From: Nageia nagi
Lineage: Eukaryota; Pinophyta
Direction: 5' to 3'
DNA length: 64,000 nt
Assembly: GCA_050084985.1 (NCBI GenBank)
Contig: JBITNC010000002.1
Span: 10,168,001-10,232,000 of the forward strand
Shown here in pieces: positions 34,966 to 45,109 of this stretch (position 1 is its first letter; every line of letters begins with the position of its first letter). The notes under the pieces are model-generated. The model was not told the DNA's origin. It did no database searches and saw only the letters and a program-made list of their open reading frames with translations. The position numbers and the translations under genes are program-made.

Positions 34966-36880
34966 TGTACCAAGTCTTCACCCAACACCATTCCAAGCAA
35001 CTATTGTATCAGTCTTCCTAATCAAAGTTAATGTGTCTTTATCTTATTAAATTAGTCCTCTTGCTCTTAAATCATTCTTGGATTTATGATCTGTCCTACT
35101 TCATGTTAACTTGTTCGATCTCTAATGTGTCATGTCTAGGTCCTATCTTTGTGTCTTTTTTAAAATTTGTTAGTGTCATTTTATAAATTTTATCCATTTT
35201 ATCTAGTTTATTTAATCAATCTACAACATGTCAATTAGGGTTTCCTAACAAGTTCCTTGTAGACTGGTTAGAAGACTTATTGGGTGGTTGGCTAACTGAC
35301 CCATCAGTCCTAAGTTACATCAGTTGATATCTAATCGATGGGGTGCATGTTGACCCTTAAATCAGGACCAATTTGCATCCCATCGAATAGCAAAGCTAAA
35401 TAGGGATGATAAAACTTGCATCTTGAAACCTCAACTTGTAAAATACTAAAAAAATAAGCATTAAAATCAAAATCTAATCCGATACAAAGGTTCTAAACTT
35501 GTTTAGTCTCCTATTTTAAAAGAAATTTGATGCCCTAATTTTTGAGTTTGTCATATGGTTTTTATCAATTCAAGCTAATTTTAACCATTAAATTCAAAAA
35601 TAAATTTCATTTTCATCGCTAAACTATGTATGAGCTAAAGCACTTATAGGCAGCTATTTTGCACATCAAAGGGCTTGACCTTGGTTGCTAGGGTTGTACT
35701 TATGATTGCATCTTTATCTGACAGCTAGACTCAAATCTAGAGGGTGCATCTTTGCTTCTCTTCCTGAATATTTCAGGGCTTCAATCATATTAGAGGAGGA
35801 ATCAATCTGATGCAAACTAACAAGTAGCACTTCCCATCGTAAATCAAGAGTTTTGTGGTCTGCTCAGCAAGGTTGGCACAGGGGTAGATCAAGGACCATA
35901 TGTGAACATAAGAGGTGCACTTTCTCTAGCAAATTTTGTTGAAGGCTCTATGTTGTTTTACATTGAGATCATTTCTATACTACAATCTCCATAGTAGATC
36001 CATTTAGGAGTTTTAGACTTTGAAATTTTATGTAGAAGGGTTTTGGAATGTAATTGGAATTTGGTTTGTGGATTGCAAAGAATTTCTCAAACATTCTGAA
36101 CTATACAAAATAAATAGGGAAAGGATGAAAAGGTTTCAAATTTATTTTTTACAGGTTCAATTATTGTATAAAAAACTCATTCAATTTACCCTTACCAAGA
36201 AACAAAATTATGTGAGCTAATTAAATACACTTTCAAAATTGAAAATGGGTGAGTTTTTTAGCTACATACCTACTTATGCATGCGATCGTCTCCTCCTCTG
36301 GATGGACCACATGGTGGGTCATGTCTTGCTCCTGCAACAGCTACCATCTCTCCTCTCTACTTTGATCACTCCCGAGCTCACAAAAATGACAAAATATCCC
36401 CTTAGTCAGAGTTCAAATATCACGATGACAAGTGTACAAATGATAAAAATTAGTTAAATTTTTTATTTTTAACCCGTCATCCTCCAAACTGACCAATCGA
36501 TTAGTCATCCAATCTATCAATTCATTTAATGTCTCTTTATTTGTTCCTCTTAATGTCATGTTAGTTAGACCTAATTGGCCTACAACAGATTGGTTAGATT
36601 TGACTTTATTATTTTTCCCCTTTTCTTGTCATTCCACTCAACCTTTCTCATTCATCGATAGGTAAGATGGTTTTGGCCCTTTCCTGTACCTCATCCCATC
36701 TTCTTGCTCAAGGGGGATGTAATCACTTAACCTTTCCATGTTCTCGATCATCATCATCCTATCAAGCACCTCCATAGGTATGATTAACTTTTCACAAAAT
36801 TAGCATTCTAGTCTTGCATTTTTGCTTATAAATTTTTATCATTTTAGCATATTTATCATTCAACATGGCACTTTATTCAG
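34966..36880. other. copy C interior, nothing recognised
   Basis: AT-rich DNA with short unrelated frames (up to 72 codons). Lines near 35,240-35,400 and 36,480-36,600 resemble diverged LTR text (AATCGATTAGTC..), so small nested fragments are possible. Confidence 0.4.
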
Positions 36881-37090
36881 GCATGCATGCCTACACACTA
36901 TGATTAAAATCTTGGTAGGTCTATGATCCTACACTTAATCATTTGACACAATTGTGTCATTATCACTCTTACCCCTAAACTGTTGGGGCAAAGCAAAGTC
37001 GTTGATCATTTCACCCATTGACTATTGGGGCAAAGGAGAATCATTTTATCCTTCAACTTTTGGGGTAAAGTAGAGATCATTTTCTTTTGT
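36880..37090 (+). repeat. GGGGCAAAG repeats in copy C 3' region
   Basis: Three copies of CTATTGGGGCAAAGSAGARTCATT at about 36,980, 37,025 and 37,060, plus one CTTGGTAGGTCTATGATCCTAC at 36,912, all related to the copy A repeat at 10,440-11,345. Confidence 0.65.
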
Positions 37091-37505
37091 TATTTAGTTT
37101 CTTATCACGACTACATCCCCTTTCAACATGAATGTATCACATCATTATTTGGTATATCTTTTAGTTCTATTTTATGATCATTTACCTTTTAGCACTTGTA
37201 TTGGTGTGATTGCATCGTTATCACATCATATTTTTCCTAGTACCAATGGTTACGACATGAAAGTGTTAGCACTATGAGGTGTTATATCCATAGGTACTCC
37301 TTAACACGATTGTGTTGTTTGTATGATAGCCCATTATCTTACGATACAAACTAATTATAGTATGACAATGTTGGCATCATGAGGTGTTATAACAATATGT
37401 ACCCTTGGCATGACTACATCGATCCTATCATCATATCACCAGACCAATATCACATCGCACATACTTCACTTATTTTTGTACTGTATTTCATATCTCATAT
37501 CGATA

Positions 37506-37519
37506 CAAAAAAGGGCATC
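37506..37519 (+). other. polypurine tract before LTR 4
   Basis: AAAAAAGGGCATC directly precedes the LTR start, the same motif as before LTR 2. Confidence 0.7.
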
Positions 37520-38428
37520 TGTAAACAACTAAAAATTATTCGCTCACCTAGCTTAGGTGACTCACGATGATTTAACCAGTCTTGCAACTTATCATGATCA
37601 TATCAGTTCATCAACCTAGCTCGATAGCATTTACATAATCATTTTTGGTAACTTAGCCCTTTGTTACCATCTAGTCAACCCTAACCAGCCTATTGGTTAA
37701 GGGATCAATTGATTGGGTGGGTTAAAACCCTAACCAATCCATTAGTTGGTCACTATCAAAATAAAAAGGTCAATTTCAAATCATTTCACAACAACATTGA
37801 TGGATATCTCATGAGTTATTGCATATTCAACACTCTCCCTATTGTGTGCACAAACATTTACAGCTTGGTATCTTCCATGTGAGCTCAACCCATCACTTCC
37901 AAAGCAAAAAGGCGATTCTTGTCCTCATCTTGCAAAGGAATCTTGGATAAATGCATGTGATTTGGATTTTTTTTTGGGATTAACATTGTTCCAAGTATTT
38001 TTGTTGGCCTTGGAGGTCACACAAGAGCATCAAATCATATCCTTTTAGTCATTTTCTAACTCACTTGTGTAAGGTTGCATTTTAATATTTCTAAGCTTGT
38101 CTCTTATAAACTTAGGCTAGAATAGTTTAATTTGTTTTAATCACTAGAAAAATCATTTTGGGTTTATGTTAGCTTGCATTGTAGGCATTGAGCTATTTTT
38201 TGAGTGCCTTGTTGACTCAAGGCTTAGATGTTTACAAGCAAACAAGTCACATCTTGCTTGGTTCTAGGGTCTTAAAAAACTAGAACTTAGAAACCTCCAT
38301 CAATCTTTATTTTGCATCTCATTTGATGTTTTGGGTACATCATAAAAGGAAAAATCTCTAAAACCTATCCCCATTTTCGTCTTGTTATCATTGTCTTATC
38401 ATATGCAAGCAATATTTTAGATATTGCA
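37520..38428 (+). repeat. gypsy LTR 4 (type II), 3' LTR of copy C
   Basis: Starts TGTAAACAACTAAAAATTATTC, ends TTTTAGATATTGCA, and pairs with LTR 3. It is followed by a leader-like stretch (GTGGGCATCC.., AAGGTGTGGGGTCTTG) that also follows LTR 3, so another element once continued to the right. Confidence 0.75.
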
Positions 38429-38561
38429 AAGTGGGCATCCAAAGGCCCTTGGGTTTCTCACGTTTTCTTGTGTTTAAGCTCAAGGTGTGGGGTCTTGTGG
38501 GAAGCCTTTAGTATGTGGTGAGTCTTGGATAGCCATAGGCTATCAGACTTTACATATCACT
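38429..38561 (+). other. truncated leader of a further gypsy copy
   Basis: The text after LTR 4 resembles the copy C leader after LTR 3 (shared GGTGTGGGGTCT) and stops where an inverted LTR end begins. Confidence 0.5.
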
Positions 38562-39165
38562 TAGATTACTCTTGATATTTGGAATTTTTAATTATTTCTT
38601 CTAGATACCATAAATACGATTTTACGATAAGTAGAAAATCATTTTTAAGTGTTTACAATTTGCCCTCCTTTGGGTGTATAATAATGAAAATTATAATTGC
38701 ATATCCAAATAATTATATTGATAAGAAGGAAGAAATGCATAACAAGAAATTGTAGTTGTGTTTGATGCTCCTTCAATGCCCTCTTTTTGGCTTGATTACC
38801 CCATGACGAATCGATCTCCAAATCTGATCACCTAAGTGTACTAGAAGAATAACATCAATGTCTCTACCTTCTAATACCATCGATGCTTCTGATTTTTAAA
38901 TATATTACAATCAAACAAGAACAATTCAATCATATGCAAATAGTATTAACAGATATTTGAATAGGTGGTGTCAAAAGACACCATTTGGATGATAATATGC
39001 TCTCAATATGATAAGGACATGATCATGATCTTATATGTAATGTTATGCCTTGCTCCCCCATTTATACTTAGATTACTTTTGATATTTACACCTTTTAATT
39101 ATTTTTTCTAAATACCATAAATATGATTTTATGATAAATAGAAAATCATTTTTGGGTGTCTACAC
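38562..39165 (-). repeat. two inverted LTR ends of another LTR element
   Basis: On the minus strand two similar 95-bp stretches start TGTAGACACCCAAAAATGATT (from 39,162) and TGTAAACACTTAAAAATGATT (from 38,652). The second is preceded by AAAGGAGGGCAAAT, a polypurine tract. They look like the starts of the 5' and 3' LTRs of a much-deleted element inserted in the opposite direction; the second is cut at 38,562. Confidence 0.55.
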
Positions 39166-39169
39166 AAAC

Positions 39170-40030
39170 TAAATTAGAATTTAAGTCTAGGAAGTAGAAT
39201 TGTTGTTGGATTGAAAGATTTGTATGGTCTAGAAAATAAATGTAAAAATGCAAGACTTTGGAATTGGGACACAAAGAAAACTCTTATATCATGTCTCGTA
39301 ACCCCAATAATATTCTATGGTTTTGAGAATTGAAGTCGAAGCATTTCTCGACAAATATGAAATAAAATTGAGCAAAATCAAAAATAATTCACCATTTATA
39401 ACTTCAAAATTAAAAACAACATGCAATACCCAAACCTTTTCATGGAAGTCAGTTTACTTGCTATTGAAAATGAAGCTTTAAGACAACATATTTTATACAA
39501 TTATAAACTAACAAGGATATATTCTCTTAAGCTCCATGTAGTTGCCCAACAAAGTTTTGTAATTTGTTAATATTTTAAAAGAGGTTAGCTAAAATAGTTT
39601 GACAAATGGCTTGATTTTTGGGGTATACACATTATCATAACCCCTTCAAATAGTAATAAAAAACTAACTTACTATAATCATTAATCCAAACTTTAACATC
39701 CATCATGTACACATAGAATTGTTAGTCTCAAAAAGAAACTTGTGATCAAAAAATCAAGAACAAATCCACACAAATTGCATAGTAAAACTAGTAGATGGAC
39801 AACACCTAAAACACCTTGAAATAAAAGAACTTGTAAGCTTTGTAACATAAATGTCATAGATGATGAGACTTATTTTTATCTTATTTTGTAACATAAATGA
39901 TTTTTTATTATATAACTTAATTCTATTAGAAATAAGCATTCAAATATATAATTGATTTACATTTATTTTTTAACAGACTTTGATAAATCTTACAAACTCT
40001 TGAATTTAAAAGAGTGTTAAAAGGTTAATC
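39170..40030 (+). pseudogene. LINE ORF2 C-terminal fragment (copy L1)
   Basis: Non-LTR retrotransposon remnant. Frames read LWNWDTKKTLISCLVTPIIL YG, then ISRQIWNKIEQ, FKIKNNMQYPNLFMEV and a Cys-rich tail (KLCNINVIDDETYF) with several stops, followed by a 3' tail (TTTGATAAATCTTACAAACT) that also ends copy L3 at about 50,840. This is the region after the RT core. RT itself is absent, consistent with 5' truncation. Confidence 0.65.
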
Positions 40031-40530
40031 TTATAAATTAGAAAAATACTAAAGCTATAAACATAATTATGCGAGAGACGTTCTTCAATGGTAGACAAGG
40101 GAGAAGGCAAGGACTCAAATGTCCAATTATCAAACATTTTTAAAACTAATTTAGTCGACTTATTAGCTTAAGAAAAAATAATTGAAACATTTAAATAAAT
40201 AATTAAATATTTTTAAAAAATAATAAAAATGAGCTAACATTAAAAAATCAATCCACAACTCTTTTTGATATTTAATTTTTATTTCATATTTAATTGTTGT
40301 TATAGAATATTAATTTTTTATAAATTATATTTATTACATTTTTATTTAATAATATTTCATATAAAATATAAAGATATTTAAGATACATACTTTTAAAATA
40401 ATAATTTTAAACATCTTGTAAATATATATTTAAGATATCTAAACTAATAATAATAAAATTATATCAAAAATACATTAAAAATATTTGTTTGGTACAACAA
40501 TGTTTCTTGTCTCATTGATGATTTTGCATT
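40031..40530. other. very AT-rich spacer
   Basis: Mostly A/T runs; no gene or repeat identified. Confidence 0.5.
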
Positions 40531-40810
40531 ATTTCACCTCAATTCACATGGGTTGGATCATGCTTCTAGTTAGAAAATAGTTATTTTATTAGTTTTTATC
40601 TTCAAACATAGATGTAAAAACACTTAATCCTTCTTTATTCCTTCAAGAAATGATGGCTTGTATTATTTCAAGCATCAATTCACACGGATTGGATCATGAT
40701 TCTAATTAGAAAATGTTTGTTTTATCACTTCGAATTGTCAATGGTAGATGTAAAATAATTAATATATGATACCATTCTTTATTCCTTCAAGGAATAATTA
40801 ATATGTACTA
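40530..40810. repeat. diverged tandem duplication, about 140 bp
   Basis: CAATTCACATGGGTTGGATCATG..TAGAAAATAG..ATAGATGTAAAA..TTCTTTATTCCTTCAAG (from about 40,540) recurs from about 40,676 with moderate divergence. Confidence 0.6.
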
Positions 40811-40884
40811 TCCCAACACCATGGTGAGAATCATTAATTCTTCAAGTTTTTTATGTTTGGATTTGTCTAAACTATCACAAAAAT

Positions 40885-41345
40885 GATCCTCTCTTGTCAT
40901 ACCAGTGTCAAATTGGTGTCATTCCCGAGAACATAACGATGGTGGGGTCCACTTGTTTTTTCCGATAGCAAGTAGTAAACGCTTGGTATTTATGTACAAG
41001 AATAGTTACCAATTTAAATAGAATTAGATGTATTTCATCATCCATGGTATGGTATGATGGTAAAAACAATGGATCTTAAATGTAGAGTCTTGACTTTGAA
41101 TCTTGAGAAGTCTTTTTTTACAAGTATGAAGGAATTTTTTTTCACATTTTTTTGCAGTAAACACATGACATTTATTGCATATGTAGTAAACACCTAATGT
41201 TTACTGCATGTTCATTATAATGATAAACACCTAGTATTTACTACATTTCCAATCATCGGAAAAAAAGTGAACACCACCATATTTTTGACACTATCAAACA
41301 TAGGAAAATTGATTTTGTGACACTATAGACCGGTCCAATTTTTTA
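40885..41345. mobile_element. candidate MITE with inverted repeats
   Basis: The left arm GATGGTGGGGTCCACTTGTTTTTTCCGAT (about 40,941-40,969) matches the reverse complement of the right arm near 41,243-41,275 (ATCGGAAAAAAAGTGAACACCACCAT), and outer segments also pair weakly (CCAGTGTCA / TGACACTATAGACCGG). The centre has TAGTAAACACCTAATGTTTACT repeats. No target duplication was resolved. Confidence 0.4.
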
Positions 41346-41795
41346 ATACCAATTATAAAAATTAAAATTAAATAGAAACAAATTAATGATCCATAGTAAA
41401 CTAGTAATAGAAGTGTTGATGGACAGGTGATGAAAAAGCAAAACATTCAATATATTTTAACTTGAATAAAAACTTTTTTAGGGAAAAAACTATCATATAG
41501 CTAAGGGCAAAGCTATTTAAGAATGTTCAACTTGCAGGAGCGAAGTCAAAATTGGAGTGAAGTTAATAAAAAAACCCCATCTAATTATTGAAAATTACAG
41601 AGATCTGAGACTCAGAACAGCTATATATATTGTTCTTCACCATCCCTCGTAAAGCACATTTTCTAATTTTCACAAAGCATCGGCTATAAGATTGGTTTCA
41701 TCCAATAGTCCAGAGTAATTATTCGATTAAACTTAGAAATATGAGCTGAGGAGAGTTTGCCTAGGATGTCCATGATGATACAACTCTAGTTCAAC

Positions 41796-41889
41796 ATCAA
41801 ATAAAGTTTATTTGTTTCTGTAATACACAGCTGTAAAAGATCATCAAATAAAGTTTATTTGTTTCTGCAATACACAGCTATAAAAGATC
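41796..41889. repeat. 47-bp tandem duplication upstream of UGT
   Basis: ATCAAATAAAGTTTATTTG..AATACACAGCTRTAAAAGATC occurs twice in direct succession (41,796-41,842 and 41,843-41,889), differing at only a few bases, so it is fairly recent. It lies about 0.5 kb before the UGT start codon. Confidence 0.85.
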
Positions 41890-42337
41890 TTTTGTTTATT
41901 AAAAAAGAGTTCATTAAGCTAAATGATTTATTTAACCAGCATAACATCTTCCATTCACTATTGAATGGAAATCCTCCCAATGGTATAGATCCTAGCGATC
42001 CACTCTCTCTCTGGTCAATGAGTATGACTGAATTAAAATCGGCAAAACTTATAAAGCTAATGATCCTCTGCTAATTTGGAATTGCTGTTAAACAACTTTC
42101 TCGAAACATCGCCATTGCATCCAGGAAGATCTGTATACCAGTGAGCAGTACATGCAACCTTTAATGTCGGCCACTGGCCCCCCACTGTTGCATCCACGTC
42201 AGCGTATACGCGTCCTAGATATATCCATTCAGACACGCAAAATTCCAAACCTACCATTCAAAACTCACCTGCTAAAAAGATGGGATGCTTTATACCTTAG
42301 TGTCGAAGTCACCTACACCACATCCTACGGATCTCTC

Positions 42338-42344
42338 TATAAAT
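42338..42344 (+). promoter_or_regulatory. TATA box of the UGT gene
   Basis: TATAAAT within CTCTCTATAAATCCC lies 54 bp before the ATG at 42,392. Transcription would start around 42,365-42,375, giving a short 5' leader. This argues against translation starting at the upstream in-frame ATG at 42,152. Confidence 0.65.
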
Positions 42345-42391
42345 CCCAATTGCCCTTCTTTTTTACTTCATCTAAAAGAAATCTGCAAAAC

Positions 42392-43987
42392 ATGGCACAA
42401 CATACCGATGCCCCTCACATTATGGTGGTGCCCTTCAACGGGCAGGGCCACGTCTTCCCCTGCGTCGAGCTCTGCAAACGAGTAGCCACCCGAGCCGTCG
42501 CAGTCACCATTGTGGCCGACCCTTCTATCTCCGCCTCCTTGCAGCAAACCGCCAGAGAGGTCCGTGAACATTCGGGCCTCAATATCTCCGTCCTAGAATT
42601 ACCGCACCCGGCGGATGAAGAAGAAGAAGAAGAAGAACACCCGGCACCCGATTCGCAACACCCGGCGACCGAAGAAGGACACCCGGCACCCGACGCCCAA
42701 CATCCGGAGTCGTTCATGGACCGGGAGGCTGAGCGCATGGAAGAGATACTCAAGAACTTGCCCACGCGCCCAGTGTGCGTAATCGCGGACGTAATGGTCC
42801 CCTGGGCGGCGGCGGCGTGCCAGAAAGCGAGTCTCCCGGTGGCGTCGTTCTTCACGTCGGGCGCCTGCTCTCTGGCGTTCGAGCACGCCATATGGAAATA
42901 CAGATCACAGGTCGAAAAGGAGAAAAAACCCTTTGCCGTGCCCGGGTTTCCCCCATCCATGACCGTGGATCCGTCCGACACCCACCACGGTCCACCGCCG
43001 GGCGGACCCGCAGGTGGTGGTCCTCCTCCACATGGCAGACACCCGGGCGATCGGCGAGGTGGACCACGAGGTAGAGGTCCGCCAAGGGGGCGTGGTCCGC
43101 CTCCGCCTGGGGGACGTCGTCCGCCGCCGCCACCACCAGGAGGCCACGGTTCCAATCCACCGTGGATGAACGAGATGAAGACAAGCATAGCGGTCCTGGT
43201 GAACACCTCTCGGGTACTGGAGGCACCGTTCCTGGACTACGTGGCTAAAGAGATCGACAAACCGTCGTGGGCGGTGGGTCCGCTCCTGCCCTCATCTTTC
43301 TGGGAGGGATCGTCGTCAGCAACTCACGACAGCACCGTCCGTGGCACCCGAGAGAGCAACGTGGACGAGGATCGTTGCCTGGCGTGGCTCGACGAACGGG
43401 CACCCCGGTCCGTAGTCTACGTTTCCTTCGGCAGCGAGGTCGGTCCGTCGGATGAGGAGATAACGGAGCTCGCTCTGGGCCTAGAGGCAGCGGAAAAGCC
43501 CTTTATTTTGGTTTTACGGGACGAGTACGGGGCTGATTTGCCCGAGGGGTTCGAGCAACGGGTGGAAGGGCGTGGCCTCGTGATCCGCGGTTGGGCACCG
43601 CAGCTTCTGATTCTGTCCCACGCGGCCACCGGAGGGTTTTTGTCGCACTGCGGTTGGAATTCGACGGTGGAGTGTTTGGGCCACGGTGTACCGCTGGTGG
43701 CGTGGCCCATAAGAGGAGATCAGCACTACAATGCGAAGCTGTTGGTGAATGAGCTTGCGGTTGCAGTCATGGTGGGCGGGGATGCAGAGAGTGGGATGGT
43801 GAGGAGGGAGAGTGTGGTGAAGGGAGTGAAATTGTTGATGGAAAGTGAGAAAGGGAAGGAAATGAGGGAGAAGGCGAAGGAGATCGAAGGCCTACTGAGG
43901 TCTGGCAGAGAGGAGTCTTTGAAAGAGGTGGATGCATTTGTGGACTATATATTGCATTTGGCCAAGGACGAAGCACAGGCTATTTGA
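42392..43987 (+). CDS. family-1 UDP-glycosyltransferase, intact single exon
   Basis: Transfers a sugar, probably glucose, from UDP-sugar to a small-molecule acceptor in the cytosol; the acceptor cannot be told. The 531-residue product has the catalytic His in PFNGQGHVFP (H20), its Asp partner in ADVMVPWA (about D133) and a full 44-residue PSPG box (residues 401-444) from WAPQ through HCGWNST to GDQ. The final Gln favours UDP-glucose. DERAPRSVVYVSFGSE is the standard inter-domain segment. Two low-complexity parts are odd: an acidic His-Pro-Ala-Pro repeat (about 71-107) and a Gly/Pro/Arg-rich insertion (about 198-258) in the loop before VLVNTSRVLE. They explain the length over the usual 450-500. 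Start at 42,392 is chosen from the TATA box and from alignment of the N-terminus. There are no introns and no stops; GC is far above the flanks. Confidence 0.93.
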   Translation: MAQHTDAPHIMVVPFNGQGHVFPCVELCKRVATRAVAVTIVADPSISASLQQTAREVREHSGLNISVLELPHPADEEEEEEEHPAPDSQHPATEEGHPAPDAQHPESFMDREAERMEEILKNLPTRPVCVIADVMVPWAAAACQKASLPVASFFTSGACSLAFEHAIWKYRSQVEKEKKPFAVPGFPPSMTVDPSDTHHGPPPGGPAGGGPPPHGRHPGDRRGGPRGRGPPRGRGPPPPGGRRPPPPPPGGHGSNPPWMNEMKTSIAVLVNTSRVLEAPFLDYVAKEIDKPSWAVGPLLPSSFWEGSSSATHDSTVRGTRESNVDEDRCLAWLDERAPRSVVYVSFGSEVGPSDEEITELALGLEAAEKPFILVLRDEYGADLPEGFEQRVEGRGLVIRGWAPQLLILSHAATGGFLSHCGWNSTVECLGHGVPLVAWPIRGDQHYNAKLLVNELAVAVMVGGDAESGMVRRESVVKGVKLLMESEKGKEMREKAKEIEGLLRSGREESLKEVDAFVDYILHLAKDEAQAI

Positions 43988-45100
43988 TGGGGACAAAGAT
44001 CTTGTGGGTTTGCATGGTTATGTTCTCCAATCGTTACGAGGGTTGTTGTATATTTGTCTATTCCTATAACGTATTTGGTATTTGGTTTAGGAGTTAGTAC
44101 ATCATATCATTAATTGTTGTGTATTAAAATATTAATTTTTATAAATTTTTGTGTTAATAAGTAAAATATAAGTAATTATTTTAAATATATTATTGGTAGG
44201 GAAATAATTTAATAGTGGTGCATTTTAATATTACGTCGAAACATTTAAATTTTTTATAGCTTCTTTTTCATTTAGGTGTTTATTTATAATTAAAATTTTG
44301 AATCGTCATCATCAAATTTGATAGGTTAATTAGATATGTGATTTAACATTATTGGTGTAGTGTAATTGATGATGAGTTATCATTCACATTTATGAGTATG
44401 ATTTTAGAAAAATGTTTTTTGGATAGTTTGTACGATGATGTATAATTAATCTATCATATTTGATGTTAACAACTCAAAATTTTAGGTATTAGCAGATAAC
44501 TAAGCAAGGAAGAAGTTATAAAAAATTAAATGTTTTAACAACAAAGGAAGTAGGAGACAAAAAACACACCTTTGTTAGATCGTATCTTCCTTAAGGACGG
44601 GTAAAGGATACAAAATACATCATACAAGTCAAGTATCAGCACGATAAAAAGCACCTTAGTTAACCATTAAAACATTAAGGTTTATTGAACAAAATAAAGT
44701 ATGCATTTAAATAAAGAAATGCTTAAGTTCACTTTTGTGTTGTTTCCTCCGCAAATCTCATCCTTTCATTGGATAAGGCAAGATCGAATGCATCATGGTA
44801 TGTAATTAAGTTTTCTCGAGAGAGACATTAACCTACCAAATACTTCTCATTAATGTCTTGAGTGTCACATTCCTTATTAGGGTTGGGTAGCAAAGGTATA
44901 AAAGGGTGGGAAGAGCTTGCATCATGCGCATTAAAGGGTTTGGATGAATTAGTGTCATGACCATTAAATTGGTAACGTGTCAACGGAGATTGATGCCACG
45001 ATCGATCATACAATAGTTGTTGTCGTGATGATTGTGATCATCAATAAGATTGGGATCAAGCATGCATACCTCGAGGATGATTAATAAGGGAATTATTTAG
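43988..45100. other. UGT 3' flank and AT-rich spacer
   Basis: AT-rich, with the UGT 3' untranslated region at its start; no perfect AATAAA signal is seen in the first 150 bp, only AT-rich near variants. The rest shows no coding signal. Confidence 0.5.
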
Positions 45101-45109
45101 AGGCATGTG

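Larger units (their letters stand above)
32680..38428 (+). mobile_element. gypsy copy C, non-autonomous, carries antisense plant mobile domain
   Basis: Direct LTRs of about 905 bp (32,680-33,583 and 37,520-38,428) bracket 3.9 kb. The internal part holds no gag or pol that I can see. It contains a leader (GGTGTGGGGTCTCCG near 33,620), an antisense plant mobile domain ORF, unassigned DNA, GGGGCAAAG repeats and a polypurine tract. The LTRs (type II) share the start TGTARACACCTAAAAATTAT and the core TTTTGGTAACTTAGCCCTTTGTTACCA with the type I LTRs of A and B, so C belongs to a sister subfamily. The five bases outside the LTRs do not match as a target duplication. Confidence 0.7.

Noticed and set aside
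42152-42391. Upstream in-frame ATG extending the UGT by 80 residues
   Set aside because: The TATA box at 42,338 lies after it, the extra residues have no family match, and the family N-terminus aligns with 42,392.
42415-43206. 263-codon antisense frame and several other frames across the UGT
   Set aside because: They arise from GC-rich codons opposite the real gene; Gly/Pro/Arg/Ser-rich with no motif.
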